A stretch of DNA of 22,655 bases from Alistipes sp. (lineage in GTDB: Bacteria > Bacteroidota > Bacteroidia > Bacteroidales > Rikenellaceae), in contig JAGBWT010000153.1 of the NCBI GenBank assembly GCA_017629615.1, forward strand, positions 1 to 22,655. The letters run 5' to 3'. Below the pieces are notes generated by a model. The model ran no database searches, was not told where the DNA came from, and worked only from the letters and a program-made list of their open reading frames with translations. Positions 7,729-18,600 of this stretch are shown one piece after another; position 1 is the first letter of the stretch, and every line of letters starts with the position of its first letter. The translations under genes and the position numbers were made by a program.

Positions 7729-7805
7729 GGTGCGTTAGTTCAGCTGGTTAGAATACGTGCCTGTCAAGCACGGGGTCAGGGGTTCGAGTCCCCTACGCAC
7801 CGCCA
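7729..7805 (+). tRNA. tRNA-Asp (anticodon GTC)
   Basis: A complete 77-nt cloverleaf with encoded CCA. The acceptor arms GGTGCGT and ACGCACC pair perfectly, followed by discriminator G and CCA (7803-7805). The anticodon stem CGTGC/GCACG encloses the loop CTGTCAA, giving anticodon GTC (Asp). The T arm is AGGGG-TTCGAGT-CCCCT. A consensus promoter lies upstream and a hairpin terminator directly downstream. The last 23 nt of the gene occur again at 8092-8114. Confidence 0.97.
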
Positions 7806-7928
7806 GAAACGGATAACTGAAAAGTTGTCCGTTTTTTTGTTTTATTGGGTCTTGCTGGCCGATGGCGGTCGATTGCATCGACTATCGTTGGGTGTTAGGC
7901 GATTATTATGTGTGCAAGCCCACAATTA
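7783..7928 (+). repeat. Direct repeat copy 1: tRNA-Asp 3' end, terminator and flank
   Basis: This 146-bp stretch starts at the T loop of tRNA-Asp and runs through the terminator into the non-coding flank. It recurs at 8092-8236, offset by 309 bp, with one single-base deletion and roughly half a dozen substitutions. The tRNA and terminator portions are identical in both copies; all differences lie in the distal flank. Confidence 0.95.
7807..7838 (+). terminator. Terminator of tRNA-Asp
   Basis: AACGGATAACT pairs, with a G-T wobble, with AGTTGTCCGTT and is followed by a run of seven T. It begins two bases after the tRNA CCA. Confidence 0.85.
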
Positions 7929-8091
7929 CCGCATAACACCCAACCATCGCAAGCGATGTCGCCATCGCCTATTACCAGCCGCTTTTAGGATTTGCGTAGC
8001 GCACTGCTCACAAAGAGGGGTTGCGGGGATAGATTATATTATTGCTCGCCTGATGGCTGCGCTGTGATGTATCCCCGCGAGTGCTTTGCAC
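7929..8091. other. Non-coding spacer with inverted repeats between the two repeat copies
   Basis: No credible gene is seen. GCATAACACCCAAC (7931-7944) is inverted relative to the repeat flank: it is the exact reverse complement of 8195-8208, and 7887-7897 matches its last 11 bases. Further imperfect complementarity extends the arms on both sides (about 7850-7900 against 7931-7978). A second inverted repeat, GCGGGGATA (8023-8031) with TATCCCCGC (8070-8078), encloses 38 nt. The segment ends in a short hairpin around AGTGC-TTT-GCACT just before copy 2 begins. It looks like a structured mobile-repeat remnant or part of a tandemly duplicated unit. An 80-codon open frame here overlaps the terminator and repeats and shows no protein-like features. 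Confidence 0.7.
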
Positions 8092-8236
8092 TTCGAGTCC
8101 CCTACGCACCGCCAGAAACGGATAACTGAAAAGTTGTCCGTTTTTTTGTTTTGTTGGTCTTGCTGGTCGATGGCGGTCGATGGCATTGACTATCGTTGGG
8201 TGTTATGCGATTATTATGTGTGCAAGCCCACAATTA
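8092..8236 (+). repeat. Direct repeat copy 2: tRNA-Asp 3' fragment, terminator and flank
   Basis: The second copy starts with the last 23 nt of tRNA-Asp (8092-8114), including CCA. The duplicated terminator (8116-8147) and the diverged flank follow. The rest of the tRNA is missing, so this is a pseudo-tRNA end. Its upstream neighbour sequence is unrelated to the tRNA body. Between copy 2 and the symporter terminator (8237-8250) there is only a short AT-rich stretch. Confidence 0.95.
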
Positions 8237-8251
8237 TAATATCTATTACAG

Positions 8252-8288
8252 AATAACAAACAACCTCCCGACAACAGTCGAGAGGTTG
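8252..8288 (-). terminator. Terminator of the symporter gene
   Basis: On the minus strand CAACCTCTCGAC pairs with GTCGGGAGGTTG (12 bp, one G-T wobble) around the tetraloop TGTT. TTTGTTATT follows. It lies 29 nt after the symporter stop. Confidence 0.85.
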
Positions 8289-8316
8289 CATCTGTTTATA
8301 TATGTCGTTCTGTTAG

Positions 8317-9525
8317 TTACTTGGTGGCAAAACGGTCGGTAACGGCTGCACAAGCGGCATCGCCCGTTATGTTTAGTACCGTGCGAATCATATCGAACAA
8401 ACGGTCGAGGGCATAGAGCAGAGGCAGGCCCTCGATAGGAATACCGGCCGCTGCAAGAACGGCTACGACCATAAGTGTTGGCCCTGGAACACCTGCCTGC
8501 CCTATCGAGCCAAGCGAGGCGGTGACAGTGATAGCCACATATTGGGCCATCGACAATTCGATGCCGTAGAATTGGGCGAAGAAAAGGGCAACGAGTGTGT
8601 AATATATTGCATTACCTGTCATATTGATTGTTGCACCAAGCGGAATAACAAAACCGGAGGTCTGCTTCGATATGCCCATCTTATCGCAAGCCGATAGCGT
8701 CACGGGCAATGTTGCCATCGACGATGCGGTCGAGAAGGCGATGATTTGGGGTTGAAGCATCGTCTTAAAGAAGTGAGTTAGAGGCACGCGCGATATGGTC
8801 AGCGTCAGAGGATATACCATGAGGGCCATAATCAGTACGGCGATAATATCAACCCAGAGAAGATTGGCGATTTGAAGCAGTATTGAGAAACCGTAGGAGC
8901 CTGTCGCATCGGCCATAAGTCCAAATACACCGATTGGCGCTACCAACATCACCTTGCCGATACACCAAACAAGAGCCTCCAATAGCGAATTGAGCGCATC
9001 GGTAATCTTCTGCCGACGCGAAGCCTCGATTGTTGCAATGCCAAATCCGACAAATAGTCCGAATACTATAATCTGCAATATATTGCCTTTGGCAAATGCC
9101 TCGATAGGATTGGCGGGTATCATACCGATTACTGTATCCCAAAATGATGGTGTAGAGGCTGTGCCTGCGTCTGTCGATGATTGTTGCGCAATCGAATTAA
9201 CTCCGTCGGCGCTCAACCCTACGCCCGGCTCGAAAATCAGACCGACAACGATGGCTATAACTATCGAAACGACAGTGGTCAGAAGGATATACCCAATACT
9301 TACAACACCTATCCTACCAGCCGAACGGCTACCACCGAGTGCAGCTGCTCCTGCGATAATTGAGATTGCGACAAGAGGCACGACCAGCATCTTGATAAGT
9401 TGAATAAAGAGCGTACCAAGAGGGGCAAAAATCGACGCTTCACTACCCATCAATCCGCCAGCAATGATTCCAAGCACCATCGCTACAATAATCCAAAAAC
9501 CGAGATTCTTTAACAATTTCAACAT
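8317..9525 (-). CDS. Dicarboxylate/amino acid:cation symporter (DAACS, GltP/GltPh family)
   Basis: A predicted inner-membrane secondary transporter for an acidic amino acid or C4-dicarboxylate. The 402-residue, highly hydrophobic protein matches the GltPh length. Hairpin 1 has STASSM (265-270) and hairpin 2 SIGQAGVPG (340-348). TM8 keeps every ligand residue known from GltPh: D374, D378, R381, T382, N385 and D389 (GltPh D390, D394, R397, T398, N401, D405). The arginine points to an acidic substrate. In TM7 the NMDGT signature reads N-M-T-G-N (301-305), so the cation-site aspartate is threonine. ATG at 9525 begins MLKLLKNLGF, a normal N-terminus. It stands alone, with its own terminator and a likely promoter, separate from the starch operon upstream. 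Confidence 0.92.
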   Translation of the reverse strand: MLKLLKNLGFWIIVAMVLGIIAGGLMGSEASIFAPLGTLFIQLIKMLVVPLVAISIIAGAAALGGSRSAGRIGVVSIGYILLTTVVSIVIAIVVGLIFEPGVGLSADGVNSIAQQSSTDAGTASTPSFWDTVIGMIPANPIEAFAKGNILQIIVFGLFVGFGIATIEASRRQKITDALNSLLEALVWCIGKVMLVAPIGVFGLMADATGSYGFSILLQIANLLWVDIIAVLIMALMVYPLTLTISRVPLTHFFKTMLQPQIIAFSTASSMATLPVTLSACDKMGISKQTSGFVIPLGATINMTGNAIYYTLVALFFAQFYGIELSMAQYVAITVTASLGSIGQAGVPGPTLMVVAVLAAAGIPIEGLPLLYALDRLFDMIRTVLNITGDAACAAVTDRFATK

Positions 9526-9548
9526 AGTAGTATTCGTATTGGTTATTA

Positions 9549-9556
9549 CAAATATA
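9549..9556 (-). promoter_or_regulatory. Putative -7 box of the symporter promoter
   Basis: Minus-strand TATATTTG (9556 to 9549) fits TAnnTTTG, 24 nt before the symporter ATG. No clean TTTG lies 19-21 nt upstream; that position is part of the T tract of the preceding terminator. Confidence 0.5.
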
Positions 9557-9574
9557 CGAATATTTATATAAACT

Positions 9575-9602
9575 AAAAAAGCCGCTCGACTTTTCGAGCG
9601 AC
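9575..9602 (-). terminator. Terminator of the starch-utilisation operon
   Basis: Minus-strand AGTCGCTCGA pairs with TCGAGCGGCT (10 bp, one wobble) around AAAG and is followed by T residues. It lies 30 nt after the GH97 stop and before the symporter promoter, so the long operon ends here. An A/T tract also flanks the other side. Confidence 0.85.
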
Positions 9603-9632
9603 TTTTTCAGTAATATCAGAATCTGCGAACGA

Positions 9633-13732
<4,100 letters not shown>

Positions 13733-13733
13733 A

Positions 13734-14996
13734 TTATTCGGTAATTATATTCCAACCCCAAGCTTCGAGGTTGATGTTGTTAAACGAAACAGGCTCTTTG
13801 GTAAGGTTGGCATAGACCGTAACGCTGTTGCCCTCGACCTCGCGAGTAAAGGCAAATACCCCCTCCGGTACATCTTCGATATATCGGATAGCACCACCCT
13901 TCTCTCCTGCGGCCAATGCCGCGTTGTTGTGGCGCAATGCGATGAGCGACTTATAGAAGTCGGCATACTCGTTTTGCTCCCAAGCCGGGATATGGTCCTT
14001 CTCGAAGAACTCAAATCGCTTGTTCCAACCCATCTCCTGACCGGTATAGATAAGCGGTTGGCCGTTAGGAAGAGTGAATGTCAGCACAGCCATAACCTTT
14101 GCAGCATCGCCCATACGCTCAAACTCGGTACCGGCCCACGAATTTTCGTCGTGGTTAGAGGTAAACATCAAACGGAAAGCCTCCTTTGGATATGCAGCAG
14201 CATCTTTGGCGATATACTCCTTCAACTCGGCAACACCCTTCTCACCTTTGGCAATAGCATTGAGCAGGTGGTGCAACTCCCAAGCATACGAAGCATCGAA
14301 CGAGTTGGTGTGCAGTTCGGTATGCTCACCCTCGGCCAACATATAGATATGCGGGAAATCTTTGCGCAACGAAGGAATTGTTGTCTGCCAGAAATCGAAA
14401 GGAACTTCGCACGCCATATCGCAACGGAAACCGTCGAGACCGCGCTCCAACCAGAAACGCATCGAACGCTCCATTGCAGCACGCATATCGTGGTTATCGT
14501 AGTTGAGTTTGGCAATGTCGGTCCAATCATACTGAACGATGGTCTTGCCATTCTCGTCACGAACATACCAATCGGCAGCCTCGGTGTTAATCCACTTTGC
14601 ATCTGGCGAGGTGTGGTTGGCAACCCAGTCCAGGATTACGCGCAAACCCAAGTCGTGAGCCTTTGCAAGGAAGGCGTCAAACTCTTCGAGCGTACCAAAT
14701 TCGGGGTTAGTGGCACAATAGTCCGAGATAGCGTAATATGAGCCAAGCGTACCTTTGCGTTCCAATACTCCGATTGGATATATAGGCATAAGCCAAACAA
14801 TATCGACCCCCATCTCTTTGAGGCGTGGAAGATGCTCGGCTGCGGCAGCAAATGTACCCTCGGGAGTGTATTGACGCACGTTCATCTCATAGACAACATC
14901 GTCGTAACACCACTCGGGGTGAGCCGTAGGTTTTGTTTCGCAGGCGGTTGCCACAATACAAGCGAGAATAGGCAACCAAAACAATCTTTTCAACAT
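13734..14996 (-). CDS. GH13 alpha-amylase, compact lipoprotein (SusG position)
   Basis: A predicted endo- or maltogenic amylase acting on starch. The signal peptide ends in lipobox VATAC (Cys19), so it is an outer- or inner-membrane lipoprotein. GH13 region I is DWVANH (123-128), nucleophile D193 in GFRCD, acid/base E222 in LAEGE, and NHD at 281-283. A short C-terminal beta domain ends at residue 420. It occupies the place of susG but is much shorter than SusG (about 690 residues) and has no room for the inserted starch-binding domain CBM58. It ends one base before the SusA-like start. Upstream, a strong hairpin (15029-15056) separates it from the large starch-binding lipoprotein gene. Surface location is plausible but not proved by the sequence. 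Confidence 0.92.
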   Translation of the reverse strand: MLKRLFWLPILACIVATACETKPTAHPEWCYDDVVYEMNVRQYTPEGTFAAAAEHLPRLKEMGVDIVWLMPIYPIGVLERKGTLGSYYAISDYCATNPEFGTLEEFDAFLAKAHDLGLRVILDWVANHTSPDAKWINTEAADWYVRDENGKTIVQYDWTDIAKLNYDNHDMRAAMERSMRFWLERGLDGFRCDMACEVPFDFWQTTIPSLRKDFPHIYMLAEGEHTELHTNSFDASYAWELHHLLNAIAKGEKGVAELKEYIAKDAAAYPKEAFRLMFTSNHDENSWAGTEFERMGDAAKVMAVLTFTLPNGQPLIYTGQEMGWNKRFEFFEKDHIPAWEQNEYADFYKSLIALRHNNAALAAGEKGGAIRYIEDVPEGVFAFTREVEGNSVTVYANLTKEPVSFNNINLEAWGWNIITE

Positions 14997-15028
14997 ACTT
15001 CTAATTTTAGGTTTTATATTATTTAGGA

Positions 15029-15056
15029 ACCGAAGGGCCGGTCAAAGCCCTTCGGT
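15029..15056 (-). promoter_or_regulatory. Intergenic stem-loop upstream of the amylase gene
   Basis: ACCGAAGGGC (15029-15038) pairs perfectly with GCCCTTCGGT (15047-15056). In the direction of transcription it is followed by a mixed AT sequence rather than a T tract. It is more likely an mRNA-stabilising or processing element, or a partial attenuator, than a full terminator. It lies between the large binding protein and the enzyme genes. Confidence 0.6.
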
Positions 15057-15072
15057 CAATATGTGACAGTTG

Positions 15073-17355
15073 TTAGTATTTAACAATTGTTACAGTGTTT
15101 GGCATATCTGCCAAGTTGAGCGTAACCTCATAGGTACCTGCATCGGTAACTGTGATGTTGTTTGCACCCAAACCGAGCTCGATAGGAGTGTTGAGAGCCG
15201 CAGCTCCTGCAACGGTTGCACCGAGGTTGATGCCCCAATCGTTGTTGAAACGAATCTTGAATTCGCCATTCGCAGCAAGAACGATGTCGGCTACATAGAT
15301 ACCATTACCCTCGTTCGAGAATGGGAAGTCGGTATCCCAGTTTGTGCCATCGATAGTACCGATGAGCGAAGGAGTAACCGCAGTAGCAGTTGCCACACCG
15401 GTCTTTGCACGAGCATCGAGTTCGATATACCAGTGGTAAGCACCAAATGGAATCGACGCATCGCCATTAGGCTCTGCCAAGTCGAATGTGTACGATGTGC
15501 CATCGCGCAACAAACCGCCCAACCAAGATGAGTAGTTAGGATATGTAACTTTGAACATAGCCGAAGTTGCACCCGTACCAGAGTCGTACATATCGACGAT
15601 ACCTGCGTATGCATTCTCGCCAACAAGTGGAAGTGCAGGCGTTGGGTCACCCTGATTCCAGTTGTAGTGACCAAATGCACCTGTGATGCTCAATGTTTCA
15701 GGGTTTGGCGAGATGTCGGCAATCTTACCGTCGATAGCCAAAGTGATATTAGTCTTGTGGAAATCAACCTCGAAGGTGTGGTCGCCGGCAGGAGCATAGA
15801 GGTTGCTGCCATTGACAACGAGGTTGAGACAGCTACCACCGAGGCTCATCTGGTGAGTCATACCGCCCATATCGACATTCCAGCACTTGTTGAGAACGAG
15901 TTTGAACTCGCTATCGCCCTCGAATGTTACGCTCGCCTTGTAGGTCTTGCTTGTTGCGTCGTAGGTCAATTCCACAGGGTTCGATGCGTCCCAGCCATTG
16001 AAGCCACCAACCAAACCAAGCGAAGTGATGTTGATTGTGGTTGCCTTACGAAGGTCGGTGTGAACATAGTGCAAACCAGCTGCGGCAGGGAGTGCAGTTG
16101 CGGTCTCGCCACCAGGATATGCTACGAGAGCGCTTGCCGAGCCACCGTAACGGGTACCGAGTTCGTTAGGGATACGAGCAAAGAGATACTCGCCAGCCTC
16201 CGGCATATGGAGCATACCACAGAATTGGCCACTGAATGCGTTGTCGTAGTAGAGAGCCGACATTGCAACAGCCTTGCTGTAATTCCAATTATCAGCCGAC
16301 GAAGCGATGTAGAGAACATCGTTCTTCTCCATCAATGCGCCACCCTCCTCAATCGAGTATGGATAGTCGAAGAGGTTGAGCGTATAAGATACGATACCAC
16401 TACCCTTCGAGATGAGGTCAGCACCACCAAATTGGAGAGCTGCGCTATCGCCACCGAGCGAAATATCGTACTTGTTACCATCGACATCAATCTCCCACGA
16501 TTCGTTGAAACGAACCTTGTAAGCCTTGTCGCCGGTAACCTTTGCCGAGCCAACCCAAGCATTGTTGTCGGCGTTGTAGAGCAACTCTACATAGTCTTTA
16601 TCCCAGCCTCCGACAGCCTCACCAATAAGGCCGACCTTGGTTACAGGGATATCAACCAATTTAAGGTTGTCGATATCGAATGCCAAGAAGTGCAAGCCAA
16701 CGCTCAAAACGATATTACCTGCATCGTCATCGGTATTGATGACACCCTGCTTCATACCATAGTTAGTACCGTCCCAACCATACTGCGAGCACAACTTCAA
16801 CTCGTTGCCACGATTAACGTCGCTTGTAATATTCACAAAGCCGCGGAAGATGCCATCGTCGCCAAGCAACAAACGCGATGCAGGCTCTGATGCGCTCCAA
16901 TTCTGGTAGCCACCAAGAATCCACATATAACCAACCTTCTCATACTCGAAGGTAATAGCCAGAGGCTTCGACGCCTTGCTCTCGCCCGTTGCGAGGGCAG
17001 TTGCATTGACGATAAATGTAATTTCTACGCTACCGCTCTTGTTGACTTTGAAAGTCTCCATAAGCGAAAGGTTCTTTGTTGTCCAGTGACACTCGGTTGT
17101 CGAACCCAAGATAATAGGGTCCTTACCCACCATAGATGCCGAGAGTACATACTCTACACCTGTCTCGATGCCGAACTTGGCAGCCGTCCACGAGAGGGTG
17201 AAATCCTCGGCCGCAGTAATCTCGTTTACGATGACCGACGAGTGCTTGTTAAACTCCGGATTGAGAGTTGGCGTAACCATCTCGTCCGGTTCGTGGTTGC
17301 AGGCTCCCAAAACGAGGAGCGCAACAGCCGATATAAGATATTTTACTATTTTCAT
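15073..17355 (-). CDS. Large SusE/SusF-like starch-binding lipoprotein with six tandem modules
   Basis: A predicted outer-membrane lipoprotein that holds starch at the cell surface. Lipobox LGAC (Cys19) follows the signal peptide. A SusE-type Ig-like N-terminal domain covers about 25-138. Six starch-binding-like modules follow, alternating two types. Type A is at about 143-238, 345-440 and 553-650 (e.g. ILGGYQNW, YIASSADNW, ITGAFGHYNW). Type B is at about 241-335, 446-540 and 661-760 (e.g. GEAVGGWDKD, GGFNGWDAS, GTNWDTD), each B with F/L-N-x-x-W-x-x/I. At 760 residues it is far larger than SusE (about 390) or SusF (about 485). ATG 17355 is preferred over TTG 17361. Its SusE-like upstream neighbour has just one A+B unit. 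Starch binding is inferred from family and context. Confidence 0.85.
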   Translation of the reverse strand: MKIVKYLISAVALLVLGACNHEPDEMVTPTLNPEFNKHSSVIVNEITAAEDFTLSWTAAKFGIETGVEYVLSASMVGKDPIILGSTTECHWTTKNLSLMETFKVNKSGSVEITFIVNATALATGESKASKPLAITFEYEKVGYMWILGGYQNWSASEPASRLLLGDDGIFRGFVNITSDVNRGNELKLCSQYGWDGTNYGMKQGVINTDDDAGNIVLSVGLHFLAFDIDNLKLVDIPVTKVGLIGEAVGGWDKDYVELLYNADNNAWVGSAKVTGDKAYKVRFNESWEIDVDGNKYDISLGGDSAALQFGGADLISKGSGIVSYTLNLFDYPYSIEEGGALMEKNDVLYIASSADNWNYSKAVAMSALYYDNAFSGQFCGMLHMPEAGEYLFARIPNELGTRYGGSASALVAYPGGETATALPAAAGLHYVHTDLRKATTINITSLGLVGGFNGWDASNPVELTYDATSKTYKASVTFEGDSEFKLVLNKCWNVDMGGMTHQMSLGGSCLNLVVNGSNLYAPAGDHTFEVDFHKTNITLAIDGKIADISPNPETLSITGAFGHYNWNQGDPTPALPLVGENAYAGIVDMYDSGTGATSAMFKVTYPNYSSWLGGLLRDGTSYTFDLAEPNGDASIPFGAYHWYIELDARAKTGVATATAVTPSLIGTIDGTNWDTDFPFSNEGNGIYVADIVLAANGEFKIRFNNDWGINLGATVAGAAALNTPIELGLGANNITVTDAGTYEVTLNLADMPNTVTIVKY

Positions 17356-17372
17356 AATCAATCTCTATTTAA

Positions 17373-17399
17373 GGCCGGTGGTCGCGAGGGCCACCGACC
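17373..17399 (-). promoter_or_regulatory. Intergenic stem-loop upstream of the large binding-protein gene
   Basis: GGCCGGTGG (17373-17381) pairs with CCACCGACC (17391-17399) with one mismatch, around a 9-nt loop. No T tract follows on the minus strand. Its position and form resemble the hairpin at 15029-15056, bracketing the large binding-protein gene on both sides. Confidence 0.55.
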
Positions 17400-17409
17400 C
17401 GATAAAACA

Positions 17410-18573
17410 CTATTCAGCCTGCTCTACGCTACCCGAATATGGTGAAGGGTTGCTTGTATCGGCAGACAACGCTGAAATATCACCGTGGAAGTTTGCCGAG
17501 AAACGAACCTTACCTGTAAGGTCAGTCGAGAGAGTTGCAGGATTGTCGGAAGTAAGATGGTCGAGCGAACCACCCCAAACCATAGGGGCTGCCAAATTGC
17601 CACCGCTCAACTGGTAAACGAACTCGCCACCAACGCAGTTGTCGGCAACGCCCGCCCAAGTTTGAGAGCGCATAGCCTCGTAGTAAGCCTCATCGTCAGC
17701 CGCTGGCAAACCTACAAGCGAGAGAGCCAATTCGCCACCCACAGCAGCACCAACAACGCTGAAATTATCAATCTTTGTGAGTTTAACCGAACCGGTTGTA
17801 TGTGTCTCATTAAGGGTTACGCTAATCCAGTAGAGGCCCTCGTCAGCCAAGATGTGAGCAGGGTCACCCTCGGTTGTCATACCATTAGGGTCGCCACCGA
17901 GGTTGCCGGTCCAGTTTGGATTAGGACAGAACTTGAAGTGGCACTTGTCGTCGGCCAAATCGTTGGCTGTACCCTTGGCAGTGCCGAGGTATACAAGACC
18001 CTCATATACGTCGCTATATGTGTCGGTCTCCCAAAGAACAGGACTCTGCTTATCAGGTGCCCAGCCCTGGAAGTTACCCGCGATATAGAGCGGACGACGA
18101 ATCCACGGAACGGTTGTCGCTTCGATGGTGGTAACTCGCATCGAGATAGCCTCCGAAGTCTTGGTATATTCGGGATTGTTGGCCGAAATCGACGAAGTCA
18201 GATAGAGATAGATTGTCGAGGTCTCCTTGACAGGAAGTGCCAAGCCCTTCTCATTTACGAGAATGTTGTTGAAGGCCTCTTTTGTAATGCTGTAAGAGGT
18301 CGAGAAAGACTCACCGAGCAACACCTTATTCTCGCCATAGGTTACATATAGCGAATAGGTAACAGCTGCGTGATAACCATAATCGACAGCGCTCCACGTG
18401 AAGATAACGTCGTTTTCGAGATTATCGTTGTCGATGGTTATATCCGAATGAGGATTGAGGACCGGAGCCTTAACATCCTCTGCCGGCATTGCCACTAATT
18501 GGTCTACCTCCTGACACGAGAAGGCAAACAAAGCAACCACGGCAAGCGAAATATATTTTAAGAATTTCATCAT
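17410..18573 (-). CDS. susE: SusE-like starch-binding outer-membrane lipoprotein
   Basis: A predicted surface lipoprotein that aids starch capture next to SusCD. The 387-residue length equals that of B. thetaiotaomicron SusE. The signal peptide ends in lipobox AFSC (Cys20). An Ig-like SusE N-terminal domain covers about 35-150. One type A module (157-265, with YIAGNFQGW) follows, and one type B-like module (268-387, starting VVGAAVGGELAL). The B module lacks the tryptophan that follows the glycines in the equivalent modules of the neighbouring large protein. ATG codons at 18573 and 18570 are adjacent and either could be used. It lies 27 nt after susD in the operon. Family is firm; ligand is inferred from the enzymes in the operon. 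Confidence 0.88.
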   Translation of the reverse strand: MMKFLKYISLAVVALFAFSCQEVDQLVAMPAEDVKAPVLNPHSDITIDNDNLENDVIFTWSAVDYGYHAAVTYSLYVTYGENKVLLGESFSTSYSITKEAFNNILVNEKGLALPVKETSTIYLYLTSSISANNPEYTKTSEAISMRVTTIEATTVPWIRRPLYIAGNFQGWAPDKQSPVLWETDTYSDVYEGLVYLGTAKGTANDLADDKCHFKFCPNPNWTGNLGGDPNGMTTEGDPAHILADEGLYWISVTLNETHTTGSVKLTKIDNFSVVGAAVGGELALSLVGLPAADDEAYYEAMRSQTWAGVADNCVGGEFVYQLSGGNLAAPMVWGGSLDHLTSDNPATLSTDLTGKVRFSANFHGDISALSADTSNPSPYSGSVEQAE

Positions 18574-18600
18574 TTCGAATCTTTAATGTTAATACTATTG

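Noticed and set aside
7887..7944. Integron attC-like site (GTTGGGT ... ACCCAAC)
   Set aside because: The core-like heptamers are in the reverse order for a + strand site, no cassette or integron integrase is present, and the similarity is explained by the inverted repeat.
7825..8067. 80-codon open frame on the + strand downstream of tRNA-Asp
   Set aside because: It begins inside the tRNA terminator, covers the repeat and inverted repeats, and its arginine- and cysteine-rich translation resembles no protein.
8092..8114. Second tRNA gene
   Set aside because: Only the T loop, 3' T stem, 3' acceptor strand and CCA are present; no D arm or anticodon arm precedes them.
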